Source: JANOQP01 sp044227705 (GTDB lineage: Bacteria; Bacteroidota; Bacteroidia; Chitinophagales; Saprospiraceae). From it: a stretch of 6,640 bases of DNA. A model generated the notes under the pieces. That model had not been told where the DNA came from. It searched no databases and saw only the letters and a program-made list of their open reading frames with translations. Of this stretch, positions 1-5,396 are shown one piece after another (the stretch's first letter is position 1; each line of letters opens with the position of its first letter). Location of the stretch: the NCBI GenBank assembly GCA_044227705.1, contig JBGAWE010000241.1, positions 1 to 6,640 on the forward strand, read 5' to 3'. Both the position numbers and the translations under genes were made by a program.

Positions 1-799
1 TCCCTTTCACTGCAGCCGAGTCAGCCGAGGTCGGCACGACATCGAGCGGAGCGAACTCAACGAAGCGCAGTTCCTCGGGTGTCCAGTACGACTGTTTCGA
101 CTCGTTGAAAAAGGCCTGGTAGTCGGCGTCCGTCGGTACGGCCTGCTCGTCCGGAACCTTTTCGTAGGGCACTTTCACAAAGAGGAAATCGCCCTTCGTG
201 TTCTGCTCTTTGAAAAAGTCTTCGGCCAGCCAGTTGGGGCAGGTGATGCCTTTGAAGACGGCATTGAGGAGTTTTCGCTGGAGGCGGTCTTTGACGACCT
301 CTTTTTCGAGCGAGGCCCAGAAGCGCTTGAAGTCGGGGTTCTTGTTGAGGTCCTCCGAGTTGCTCTCGATGGCCTGCTGGATTTGCTGGATTTGCTGGAA
401 ATCGACCTGCCCGGTCTGCCGGTTCTGGTATTTCTGTTGGACAACCTGGCTCATGTTCTCGGGGCCGAACATAAGTTGTTTCAGCTCGTCCGAGCCGACG
501 CCGAGGCCCATCTGGCCGGCCTCCTTTTCGACGAGCGCGCGCTCAACGAGGTAGTTCCAGGCCATCTGGCGCGATTGGTAGTCGTCCTGCGCCTTGTCCT
601 TGAACAGGAACTTGTCGGCCTGCTCAAACTCCTTCCGGTCGATGGCGGTTGAGCCGACCTTTCCAACCGTGTTGACGTCGTTGGAGGAATAGTTGCGCGA
701 GTTCGAGATGATGTCCATGGCGATGAAGCCGCCCAGCGCGAGAATCATCGCCGTGATGAGAATCCAGCCGTTCTGCCGAATCGTTCCGATTAATGCCAT
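1..799 (-). CDS. SurA/PpiD-like periplasmic peptidyl-prolyl isomerase, N-terminal part (cut by window edge)
   Basis: The first 266 codons of a longer gene; the reading frame is open to the left edge, so the C-terminus is missing. The protein starts MALIGTIRQNGW and has one hydrophobic helix at about residues 11-30 (WILITAMILALGGFIAMDII), with no signal peptidase site. This fits a foldase anchored in the inner membrane with its bulk in the periplasm. Residues about 45-185 (VGKVGSTAIDRKEFEQ, then charged and Gln-rich helices) resemble the SurA N-terminal chaperone domain. Residues 201-250 (GDFLFVKVPYEKVPD, then YWTPEELRFVEFAPLD) resemble the linker before the parvulin-type rotamase domains, which would lie outside the window. 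Bacteroidota homologues are usually around 700 residues, so roughly a third is visible. Family knowledge suggests a role in folding outer-membrane and secreted proteins. The ATG at 799 is chosen because it directly precedes the anchor. No parvulin catalytic motif is visible, so enzymatic activity is inferred. Confidence 0.85.
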   Translation of the reverse strand, partial: MALIGTIRQNGWILITAMILALGGFIAMDIISNSRNYSSNDVNTVGKVGSTAIDRKEFEQADKFLFKDKAQDDYQSRQMAWNYLVERALVEKEAGQMGLGVGSDELKQLMFGPENMSQVVQQKYQNRQTGQVDFQQIQQIQQAIESNSEDLNKNPDFKRFWASLEKEVVKDRLQRKLLNAVFKGITCPNWLAEDFFKEQNTKGDFLFVKVPYEKVPDEQAVPTDADYQAFFNESKQSYWTPEELRFVEFAPLDVVPTSADSAAVKG

Positions 800-836
800 G
801 TGAGGTTGTCGTTAGAGATTTTATTCCGAAACATGG

Positions 837-860
837 AAGGCGTTGAAAATCAAGGCGTTG
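837..860. repeat. Short direct repeat AAGGCGTTG x2 in foldase leader
   Basis: The 9-mer AAGGCGTTG occurs at 837-845 and again at 852-860, a 15-nt period, between the candidate promoter at 887-918 and the foldase start codon at 799. Tandem half-sites in a leader can bind a regulator, but no known operator is recognised and chance is possible for a repeat this short. Confidence 0.3.
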
Positions 861-886
861 CGCCCTGCCTCCCAAAAAAGCGGGGG

Positions 887-918
887 CGAAGGTAATTTTC
901 AAAGGGACTTTCCAAAAA
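887..918 (-). promoter_or_regulatory. Candidate Bacteroidota-type promoter for the foldase gene
   Basis: Read on the minus strand, a -33-like TTTTTG (918-913) is followed after 18 nt by TACCTTCG (894-887). The latter is one mismatch from the Bacteroidota -7 consensus TAnnTTTG. The accD candidate promoter in this window has the same layout, with 18 nt between its two elements. Transcription would start near 880, giving a leader of about 80 nt before the ATG at 799. No transcript data are available. Confidence 0.45.
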
Positions 919-919
919 G

Positions 920-984
920 CCGCAGAGGCGCGGAAGGCACAAAGTTTTTCCACAAAAACCATTGCGTTCTCTGCGCCACAGCGG
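920..984. repeat. Imperfect palindrome of dispersed intergenic repeat type
   Basis: A 25-nt arm at 920-944 (begins CCGCAGAGGCGCGGA) faces a 25-nt arm at 960-984 (its complement begins CCGCTGTGGCGCAGA), with an A/T-rich 15-nt spacer at 945-959. The arms match at 17 of 25 positions by eye, best in the outer half (CCGC.G.GGCGC). Wording of the kind 'ccgcagaggcgc...aaag' recurs between genes in many bacterial genomes, so this is probably one copy of a REP-like family. It sits between the DUF721 stop and the foldase promoter, in the 211-nt gap 800-1010 that holds no gene. It could act as a weak terminator or RNA stabiliser, but no T-tract follows. Confidence 0.6.
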
Positions 985-1010
985 CCTTAAACCTTGAAGC
1001 TTGAAGTGCG

Positions 1011-1301
1011 CTACTTGATGACGACCTCCCGGATGAATTCTTCACCGAGCGCATCGTTCATCCGCTTGAGGATTTTGTCCTTGGAGAAGACAAGTTCCTG
1101 CCGCAGCGGCGCCGACAGGATGGTGAGGTGCAAGACGTTCTTTTTTAAGGAGATGTTCGACGTGTAGGTGGCGATGGTTCGCCCCATCGTCGTGTTCCAA
1201 AGGGTTCGGATTTTGGTCTCGTGCAGGTTCGATTGCAGGCGGTTCTCGTCAATCCAAAGTTTGAGGACGTCGCCGAAAGTCTGGTTGTTTTCTCTTTTCA
1301 T
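1011..1301 (-). CDS. DUF721 (DciA-like) family protein
   Basis: A complete 96-residue protein. Its pattern fits the DUF721 family: an N-terminal helix NQTFGDVLKLWIDENRLQ, then LWNTTMGRTIATYTSNISLK, a beta-rich core VLHLTILSAPLRQEL, and a C-terminal helix DKILKRMNDALGEEFI ending in VVIK. Lengths near 100 residues are usual for Bacteroidota members. DUF721 includes DciA, the loader of the replicative DnaB helicase in bacteria lacking DnaC. A DNA or replication role is therefore plausible but not proven for this short version. The frame continues upstream to an ATG at 1349. The ATG at 1301 is preferred because homologues start at this point and a promoter-like TACCTTGC lies just upstream at 1335-1328, which would leave the longer start untranscribed. 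No Shine-Dalgarno sequence is seen. It follows hemF after an 84-nt gap, so it may be read independently or by read-through. Confidence 0.85.
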   Translation of the reverse strand: MKRENNQTFGDVLKLWIDENRLQSNLHETKIRTLWNTTMGRTIATYTSNISLKKNVLHLTILSAPLRQELVFSKDKILKRMNDALGEEFIREVVIK

Positions 1302-1327
1302 AATGATGTTTCGCGCTGAATTCGGGT

Positions 1328-1335
1328 GCAAGGTA
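1328..1335 (-). promoter_or_regulatory. Candidate -7 element for the DUF721 gene
   Basis: The minus strand reads TACCTTGCACCC from 1335, close to the TAnnTTTG consensus with one T missing. Start of transcription near 1318-1322 would give a leader of about 20 nt before the ATG at 1301. No clear -33 TTTG is seen at the right distance, so this is a weak call. Its main value is in supporting the shorter gene start. Confidence 0.35.
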
Positions 1336-1343
1336 GACGACGG

Positions 1344-1357
1344 TTTCACCGCAGAGG
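1344..1357. repeat. Solitary half of the dispersed repeat
   Basis: TTTCACCGCAGAGG at 1344-1357 contains the exact 9-mer CCGCAGAGG that opens the palindrome at 920. No facing arm is present. It may be a decayed copy of the same repeat family, left between hemF and the DUF721 gene. A 9-base match alone is weak. Confidence 0.35.
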
Positions 1358-1384
1358 GGGCGAAATCCCCACAATCTATCCCCC
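1356..1384 (-). terminator. Possible weak hairpin after hemF
   Basis: Just past the hemF stop, the minus-strand RNA could pair GGGG with CCCC around the 6-nt loop AUUUCG (plus-strand 1357-1370), or alternatively the five Gs from 1380-1384 with the five Cs from 1356-1360. No U-tract follows, so intrinsic termination is doubtful. It may only mark the 3' end of the ccmB-hemF transcript. Confidence 0.2.
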
Positions 1385-1385
1385 G

Positions 1386-2285
1386 TCACGCCAGCCAGTC
1401 CACACCTTTTATCAACAGGTTTTGCGTCGCCTCCTCGGGGCTGCCCGGCTCGGGGCGCAGGTCGTAGCCCCATTCGGCGCGGGGCGGCATGCTCATCAGG
1501 ATGCTCTCCGTCCGGCCGTTGGTCTCGAGGCCAAACTTGGTCCCTCGGTCCCAGACGAGGTTGAACTCGACGTAGCGGCCGCGCCGCAGCATCTGCCACC
1601 TTTTTTCGGCCTCGGTGTTGGGCAGGCCGCCGTTCTTTTCCAAAAAATGGGCGTAAATCGGTGCGAAGGCCCGCCCCACGTCGGCCGTGAAACAGAACAG
1701 GTCGCCTTTCGAGAGGCCGGTTTTTTCGTCGAGGTGGTCGTAAAAAATGCCGCCCACGCCCCGCGTCTCGTTGCGATGTTTCAGGAAAAAGTAGTCGTCG
1801 GCCCATGCCTTGAACTTCGGGTAAAAGCCCGGCTCGTGCTGGTCGCAGACGGCTTTCAGCTTTTGGTGGAACCAGCGGGCGTCGTCGCGGTCGATGTAGT
1901 GGGGCGTGAGGTCGATGCCGCCGCCGAACCACCACCGCTCGCCCGTTTCGAAATAGCGGATGTTCATGTGGATGATTGGGCAGTGCGCGCTGCGCGGATG
2001 CAGCACGATGCTCACACCCGTGGCGAAGAAAGGCCCGCCGCCCGCCACGCCGAGCGCCCGCGCTGCCGACTCGGGCAGCTCTCCGTGAACCGCCGAGAAG
2101 AGCACGCCGCCCTTTTCAAGCCGCCGCCCGCCCTCCATGACGCGCGACCGGCCGCCACCGCCCTCGGGGCGTTCCCAGTTGTCGGTGATAAAATGCCCGC
2201 TGCCGTCGGCCGCTTCGAGCCGTTTGCAGATTTCATCCTGGATGGAAAGCCACTCGTCGGCAATCCTTTTTTGGTCGATGCTCAC
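1386..2285 (-). CDS. hemF: Oxygen-dependent coproporphyrinogen III oxidase
   Basis: A 299-residue cytoplasmic enzyme of heme synthesis that uses O2 to decarboxylate two propionates of coproporphyrinogen III, giving protoporphyrinogen IX. The length matches the family. Hallmarks in order: GGGGRSRVMEGG (42-53), the catalytic and substrate-binding stretch SIVLHPRSAHCPIIHMNIRY (92-111), WWFGGGIDLTPHY (118-130), WFHQKLKAVCD (138-148), FFLKHRNETRGVGGIFYDH (166-184), and RRGRYVEFNLVWDRGTKFGL (234-253). His96, His106, His140 and His170 align with the four conserved histidines of E. coli HemF (96, 106, 145, 175), and His106 is the likely proton donor. The start is GTG at 2285; its GTGA overlaps the upstream gene's stop by 4 nt, pointing to translational coupling. 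It is last in the ccmB-ccmC-arsC-like-hemF cluster. It requires oxygen, so the host should be able to respire aerobically. Nothing looks damaged. Confidence 0.98.
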   Translation of the reverse strand: MSIDQKRIADEWLSIQDEICKRLEAADGSGHFITDNWERPEGGGGRSRVMEGGRRLEKGGVLFSAVHGELPESAARALGVAGGGPFFATGVSIVLHPRSAHCPIIHMNIRYFETGERWWFGGGIDLTPHYIDRDDARWFHQKLKAVCDQHEPGFYPKFKAWADDYFFLKHRNETRGVGGIFYDHLDEKTGLSKGDLFCFTADVGRAFAPIYAHFLEKNGGLPNTEAEKRWQMLRRGRYVEFNLVWDRGTKFGLETNGRTESILMSMPPRAEWGYDLRPEPGSPEEATQNLLIKGVDWLA

Positions 2286-2638
2286 TTGTTGAGAGAGATT
2301 TTGGCCGCCGCCGTCGTTTTCGCCAGGTTGCCGACGAAGACCTCCTCGCCGTTGACGACGACGGGGCGTTTGAGGAAAGTGTACTCCTTTAATATAAGGT
2401 CGCGGTAGTCGGCCTCGGTCAGCGACTTTTCATGCAGGCCCCACTCGCGGTATTTGAGCGCCTTTCGGCTGAACAGCGCCTCGTAGCTGCCGACCTTTTC
2501 TTTCAAATAATCAAGGTCGGCGGGGGAGATGTTCTCCTCCTTGATGTTCTGCAGTTCGCAGCTTTCAACGGCCTCGCCCCATTCGTTGAGGATGCGCTGG
2601 CAGGTGGTGCAGCTGGCTAGGTGGTAGATTTTTCTCAT
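2282..2638 (-). CDS. ArsC/Spx-family thioredoxin-fold protein
   Basis: A complete 118-residue protein. Near the N-terminus, after the first beta strand (RKIYHLA), it has a CxxC motif SCTTC with Cys10 and Cys13, placed like the active pair of Spx and the catalytic Cys of ArsC. Residues ALFSRKALKYREWGL (54-68) and FLKRPVVVNGEEVFVGN (88-104) match the Arg-bearing motifs of the family; Arg91 sits where ArsC has its R-P arginine. Bacteroidota carry many such proteins annotated as 'arsenate reductase family', most of unproven substrate. No arsenic genes (arsB, acr3, arsR) are nearby, so arsenate reduction is doubtful. Its place between ccmC and hemF suggests a redox role linked to heme or cytochrome c maturation, but that is inference. 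It starts 5 nt after ccmC ends and overlaps hemF by 4 nt. The frame is open far upstream inside ccmC; ATG 2638 is chosen because the protein fold begins there. Confidence 0.9.
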   Translation of the reverse strand: MRKIYHLASCTTCQRILNEWGEAVESCELQNIKEENISPADLDYLKEKVGSYEALFSRKALKYREWGLHEKSLTEADYRDLILKEYTFLKRPVVVNGEEVFVGNLAKTTAAAKISLNK

Positions 2639-2643
2639 AAAAT

Positions 2644-3687
2644 TCAGCTTTCCAGGACCCTTTCGCGCAGCCTCAAAAACCGGAACCGGACCTGCGCCAT
2701 CCATACCCCGAACAGCGTCCACCCGATGATGGCCGGGTAAAAAACCAGCCGCATCGTGTTGTCGAGGTCGTTGGAGCCGAGGGCCGGGTTGCCGCCGTTG
2801 CCCGGGTGGAGGCTGTCGACCATGCGCGGGATGATGAACAGCAGCGGGACGAGCGTCGCGTAGGCGAAGATGTTGTAGACCGCCGCAACCCGCGCCCGCT
2901 TCTCCTCGTCGTCGAACGACTGCCGCAGCACGAAGTAGGCGAGGTAGATGAGCATAGCCACCGCGCTCATGTTCTGCTTCACGTCGAAGCTCCAGTAGGC
3001 CCCCCAGGTGTTCTTCGCCCAGATGGCACCGGTCGAGAGGCCGAGCAGACCGAACAGCACGCCCGCCTCGGTGAGGGCCGCAGCCTGCTGGTCGCGCTTC
3101 GGCGAGAAGCCGCGCAGGAACATCACGCTCAGCACCATCGAGGCCGTGAAAAGGATCATCATCGCAAACCAGAGCGGGACGTGGAAATAGGTGTTTCGGA
3201 TGGTTTCCGAAAGGATGTTTCGATATGGATAGGTGAAGTCCTTGTGAAAGCTGGTCGATGCAATCTTCTCCGAAACCCATCGCGCGTCGTCGCCCAGCGA
3301 GTCTTGGCTGACGCTCGCCGCGTCGGGCAGGATGGCCGGGCCGTCGCCGGGGCTGTCGACGATGAGCGATAGGGGAGCGGTCAGGTCGCGCCCCGGGAAA
3401 TGGGGGGGCAGGTCGAACTCGGCGACCATCCTGTTTTCGCCAGAAACATCGAACCGGGTGGCTTTGACGGCGTGGTCGTCGTCGAGCTTGAGCCAGGCGC
3501 GGAGGGCCGCTTCGTTCTTTTTGAAAAAGGTGTTGTAGCCCGTCACCGAGATTTTGACGGGCTGACCGGCCTTCAGGCTCGTCGGCTCGGCGGAGTAGAT
3601 GCCCGGTTTCAACGGAACCAACAGCCCTGCCGTGAACGACCAAAGGAGGAGGAGGACGGCGAGGAATTTCCACCAGTTTTTTTTCAT
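2644..3687 (-). CDS. ccmC: Cytochrome c biogenesis protein CcmC with large periplasmic insertion
   Basis: A 347-residue membrane protein of the CcmC/CcsA family, which handles heme on the periplasmic side for attachment to cytochromes c. Predicted membrane helices lie near residues 7-25, 171-190, 206-224, 241-256, 268-287 and 314-334, the six expected for CcmC. The tryptophan-rich WWD motif WAKNTWGAYWSFD (223-235) lies between helices 3 and 4. His169 (YFHVP) and His294 (SLHPGNGG) correspond to the two conserved heme-ligating histidines that flank the motif in E. coli CcmC. The protein is about 100 residues longer than typical CcmC (about 245). The extra is a polar, probably beta-rich domain at about residues 28-160, inserted between helix 1 and the HVP motif. 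It opens PTSLKAGQPVKISVTGYNT, which resembles an Ig/TIG-like strand pattern. The gene follows ccmB after a 54-nt gap and precedes the ArsC-like gene by 5 nt. The frame and both termini are intact. Confidence 0.93.
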   Translation of the reverse strand: MKKNWWKFLAVLLLLWSFTAGLLVPLKPGIYSAEPTSLKAGQPVKISVTGYNTFFKKNEAALRAWLKLDDDHAVKATRFDVSGENRMVAEFDLPPHFPGRDLTAPLSLIVDSPGDGPAILPDAASVSQDSLGDDARWVSEKIASTSFHKDFTYPYRNILSETIRNTYFHVPLWFAMMILFTASMVLSVMFLRGFSPKRDQQAAALTEAGVLFGLLGLSTGAIWAKNTWGAYWSFDVKQNMSAVAMLIYLAYFVLRQSFDDEEKRARVAAVYNIFAYATLVPLLFIIPRMVDSLHPGNGGNPALGSNDLDNTMRLVFYPAIIGWTLFGVWMAQVRFRFLRLRERVLES

Positions 3688-3741
3688 GGAAGCAAGTGTG
3701 GTTGGCTGGTTAATCGGTTGAAAATCAATGGCTTTGGGCGT

Positions 3742-4398
3742 TCAATCCTTCCACAAAAATGGAAAGAGGACGAAAGAAAGCGCGACCAGAATCGCGTCGA
3801 TGGCCACGAGCGTCCACACATCGGTCATCCAAGCTGTGTCCTGAATGAGGCGCAGCGATATGGCCGACAATTTTATCAAGTTCAACAAAATCGGGAGCAC
3901 GACGGGGAAGCTCAAAATTGCCATCAGGGTCGCCGCCTGGTTGGCCTTCGCGGCGATGGCCGAGATGAACGTGAACGTGATGGAGAAACCGAGCGAGCCG
4001 AGCGCGAGCGTCATCAAAAAGAGCCTTGGGTCTTTCACCGGGTTGCCCGCGACGACCGAGAACGCCCCGAACGCCAACAGCCCGACCACCGTCAGCAACA
4101 GGAAATTGTAGATGATTTTGGCCAGGACCATCGCGGCCGGGTCGGCGATTTGGTAGTAATAAAGCTGTCGCCCGCCGCTTTCCTGATAGAAGCTCTTGGC
4201 CACAGCGTTGACCGAGGCGAACAGCAGGACGACCCAAAACAGCACGTTCCAGACCGGCGGCTGCACCCGGAACGCCGCTGAGTAGACGATGAAGACCGTG
4301 CTGACTACATAGAGCAAGATGCCGCCCAGAGCGTACCGCTGCCGAAGCTCGAGGGTGACCTCTTTTTTGACCAAGACCGATAGTGCGTGGAAGTCCAT
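3742..4398 (-). CDS. ccmB: Heme exporter membrane subunit CcmB
   Basis: A 218-residue polytopic membrane protein, the permease partner of the ATPase CcmA in the CcmABCD complex that releases holo-CcmE for cytochrome c maturation. The N-terminal amphipathic stretch LSVLVKKEVTLELRQRYAL (6-24) is typical of CcmB. About six hydrophobic helices follow (roughly 27-43, 49-67, 90-116, 124-150, 157-177, 196-215). The loop FYQESGGRQLYYYQIADPAA (70-89) is the conserved cytoplasmic segment. Length agrees with the family (about 220). The frame runs upstream past 4398, but only the ATG at 4398 gives the family's usual N-terminus, and a promoter-like motif ends 7 nt upstream of it. It is the first gene of the minus-strand cluster. 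ccmA is not adjacent, which is common in Bacteroidota. It is followed by a 54-nt spacer (3688-3741) in which I see no obvious signal. Confidence 0.95.
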   Translation of the reverse strand: MDFHALSVLVKKEVTLELRQRYALGGILLYVVSTVFIVYSAAFRVQPPVWNVLFWVVLLFASVNAVAKSFYQESGGRQLYYYQIADPAAMVLAKIIYNFLLLTVVGLLAFGAFSVVAGNPVKDPRLFLMTLALGSLGFSITFTFISAIAAKANQAATLMAILSFPVVLPILLNLIKLSAISLRLIQDTAWMTDVWTLVAIDAILVALSFVLFPFLWKD

Positions 4399-4405
4399 CG
4401 GGCGG

Positions 4406-4413
4406 CGAAAGTA
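4406..4413 (-). promoter_or_regulatory. Candidate -7 element for the ccmB operon
   Basis: The minus strand reads TACTTTCG from 4413, one mismatch from TAnnTTTG. The start codon follows only 7 nt after the motif, so transcription would begin at or next to the ATG at 4398 and the mRNA would be leaderless or nearly so. No good -33 TTTG is seen 18-23 nt upstream. The motif belongs to the 12-mer TACTTTCGCCGC, which also occurs in the accD promoter on the other strand. Confidence 0.45.
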
Positions 4414-4470
4414 AAATCGGCCGTTGCGAATTCCGGGTGACTTTTGGCAAAGCGCGGCAAAACCGCATGC

Positions 4471-4510
4471 TGCCCCCTTTTCCCTTTTGCCCTTTGACTT
4501 TTGCCTTTCC
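4471..4510 (+). repeat. Pyrimidine-rich imperfect tandem tract (CCCTTTTG-like units)
   Basis: A C/T-rich tract of loosely repeated 7-8 nt units (CCCCCTTTT, CCCTTTTG, CCCTTTG, CTTTTG, CCTTTCC) lies in the middle of the 144-nt divergent region between ccmB and accD. It supplies several possible TTTG -33 boxes for accD. Similar simple tracts occur between Bacteroidota genes. It is likely a slippage-prone low-complexity sequence rather than a gene. Confidence 0.5.
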
Positions 4511-4522
4511 AATCTACTTTCG
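4493..4522 (+). promoter_or_regulatory. Candidate Bacteroidota-type promoter for accD
   Basis: TTTG at 4493-4496 is followed after 18 nt by TACTTTCG at 4515-4522, a near match to the TTTG-N19-21-TAnnTTTG arrangement of Bacteroidota sigma-A promoters. Transcription would begin near 4528, leaving a leader of about 15 nt before the ATG at 4543. No Shine-Dalgarno sequence is present in that leader, which is normal for the phylum. Confidence 0.5.
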
Positions 4523-4542
4523 CCGCAAACAAAATCGACCGC

Positions 4543-5388
4543 ATGAGCTGGTTCAAGCGACTCAAAGAAGGCATCTCGACGGCCACTAAAGCCAAGAAGG
4601 ACACCCCCGAGGGCATCTGGTTCCACTGCCCGAGCTGCAAGGAGACCAGCACCCAGAAGGACGTTCAGGCCAACTACTACAAGTGCCCGAAGTGCGACTA
4701 CCACCAGTCCATCGGCTCGCAGGAGTATTTTGAGATCCTGTTCGACGACGAGCCCAAGCCCCTTTTCGACGACCTGTTTTCCGTCGACCCGCTCGATTTT
4801 TTCGACTCGAAGCCCTATTCACGGAGGCTCGAGGAGACCATTGTCAAGACCAACCTCAACGACGCGATGGCCGTGGCCGAGGGCCTTTGCGGCGGCCACC
4901 GGCTGGTCGTGGCAGCGATGGATTTCAAGTTCATCGGCGGTTCGATGGGGTCGGTCGTCGGCGAAAAAATCGCGCTGGCCATCGACCGCTGCATTGAGAC
5001 ACGGTCCGGGCTGCTGATCGTCTCCAAATCGGGCGGGGCGCGGATGATGGAGGCGGCTTTCTCGCTCATGCAAATGGCCAAAACCTCCGCGAAGCTCACC
5101 AAACTGGCCCGCGCCGGGCTTCCCTACATCTCGCTGATGACCGACCCGACGACGGGCGGCGTGACCGCCAGCTACTCGATGCTCGGCGACGTCAACATCG
5201 CCGAGCCGGGCGCGCTCATCGGGTTCGCCGGGCCGCGCGTCATCAAGGAGACCATCAAAAAAGACCTGCCCGAGGGATTCCAGACCGCCGAGTTTGTGCT
5301 GGAAAGCGGCTTCCTCGACCTCGTCGTCAACCGAAAGGACTTGCACGAGACGGTCGCCGACCTCCTCCTGATGCTCGGCAAGAACTGA
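4543..5388 (+). CDS. accD: Acetyl-CoA carboxylase carboxyltransferase subunit beta
   Basis: A 281-residue protein, the beta half of the carboxyltransferase that moves the carboxyl group from carboxybiotin to acetyl-CoA to give malonyl-CoA, the first committed step of fatty acid synthesis. It works in the cytoplasm as an alpha2-beta2 complex with AccA. An N-terminal four-cysteine zinc ribbon is visible: C29-x2-C32-x15-C48-x2-C51 (FHCPSCKE and YKCPKCDYH). The crotonase-fold core carries GGSMGSVVGEK (132-142), SKSGGARMMEA (161-171), DPTTGGVTASYSMLGD (201-216) and AEPGALIGFAGPRVI (220-234), all standard for the family. Length matches AccD (about 280-300). The ATG at 4543 begins MSWFKRLKEG, the normal AccD N-terminus; an upstream TTG at 4501 lies inside the promoter and is rejected. 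It is divergent from ccmB. The acetyltransferase downstream is probably co-transcribed, as no separate promoter is seen. accA is not in the window. Confidence 0.98.
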   Translation: MSWFKRLKEGISTATKAKKDTPEGIWFHCPSCKETSTQKDVQANYYKCPKCDYHQSIGSQEYFEILFDDEPKPLFDDLFSVDPLDFFDSKPYSRRLEETIVKTNLNDAMAVAEGLCGGHRLVVAAMDFKFIGGSMGSVVGEKIALAIDRCIETRSGLLIVSKSGGARMMEAAFSLMQMAKTSAKLTKLARAGLPYISLMTDPTTGGVTASYSMLGDVNIAEPGALIGFAGPRVIKETIKKDLPEGFQTAEFVLESGFLDLVVNRKDLHETVADLLLMLGKN

Positions 5389-5396
5389 CTTCAACA

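Noticed and set aside
624..962. 112-codon minus-strand frame in the gap upstream of the foldase gene
   Set aside because: It crosses the palindrome and overlaps the foldase start out of frame, with no recognisable protein character.
920..984. Palindrome as a CRISPR repeat, tRNA or riboswitch
   Set aside because: There is a single copy with no regular spacers, no tRNA-like cloverleaf features, and no riboswitch core recognised.
1326..2408. 360-codon open frame on the plus strand opposite hemF
   Set aside because: It is antisense to a full-length, motif-complete hemF and has no recognisable domain of its own.
2282..3673. 463-codon frame that would fuse the ArsC/Spx-like protein to a long N-terminal extension
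   Set aside because: The extension (2639-3673) is Arg/Pro/His-rich and out of frame with ccmC, which encodes a complete membrane protein over the same bases. The real start is ATG 2638.
3400..4281. 293-codon open frame on the plus strand opposite ccmC and ccmB
   Set aside because: Highly charged His/Arg/Glu/Gln-rich translation, antisense to two well-supported membrane protein genes.
4399..4704. 102-codon N-terminal extension of ccmB
   Set aside because: It runs through the divergent promoter region and antisense to accD, and CcmB homologues begin at the ATG at 4398. The KSKGKREKG stretch is just the pyrimidine tract read backwards.
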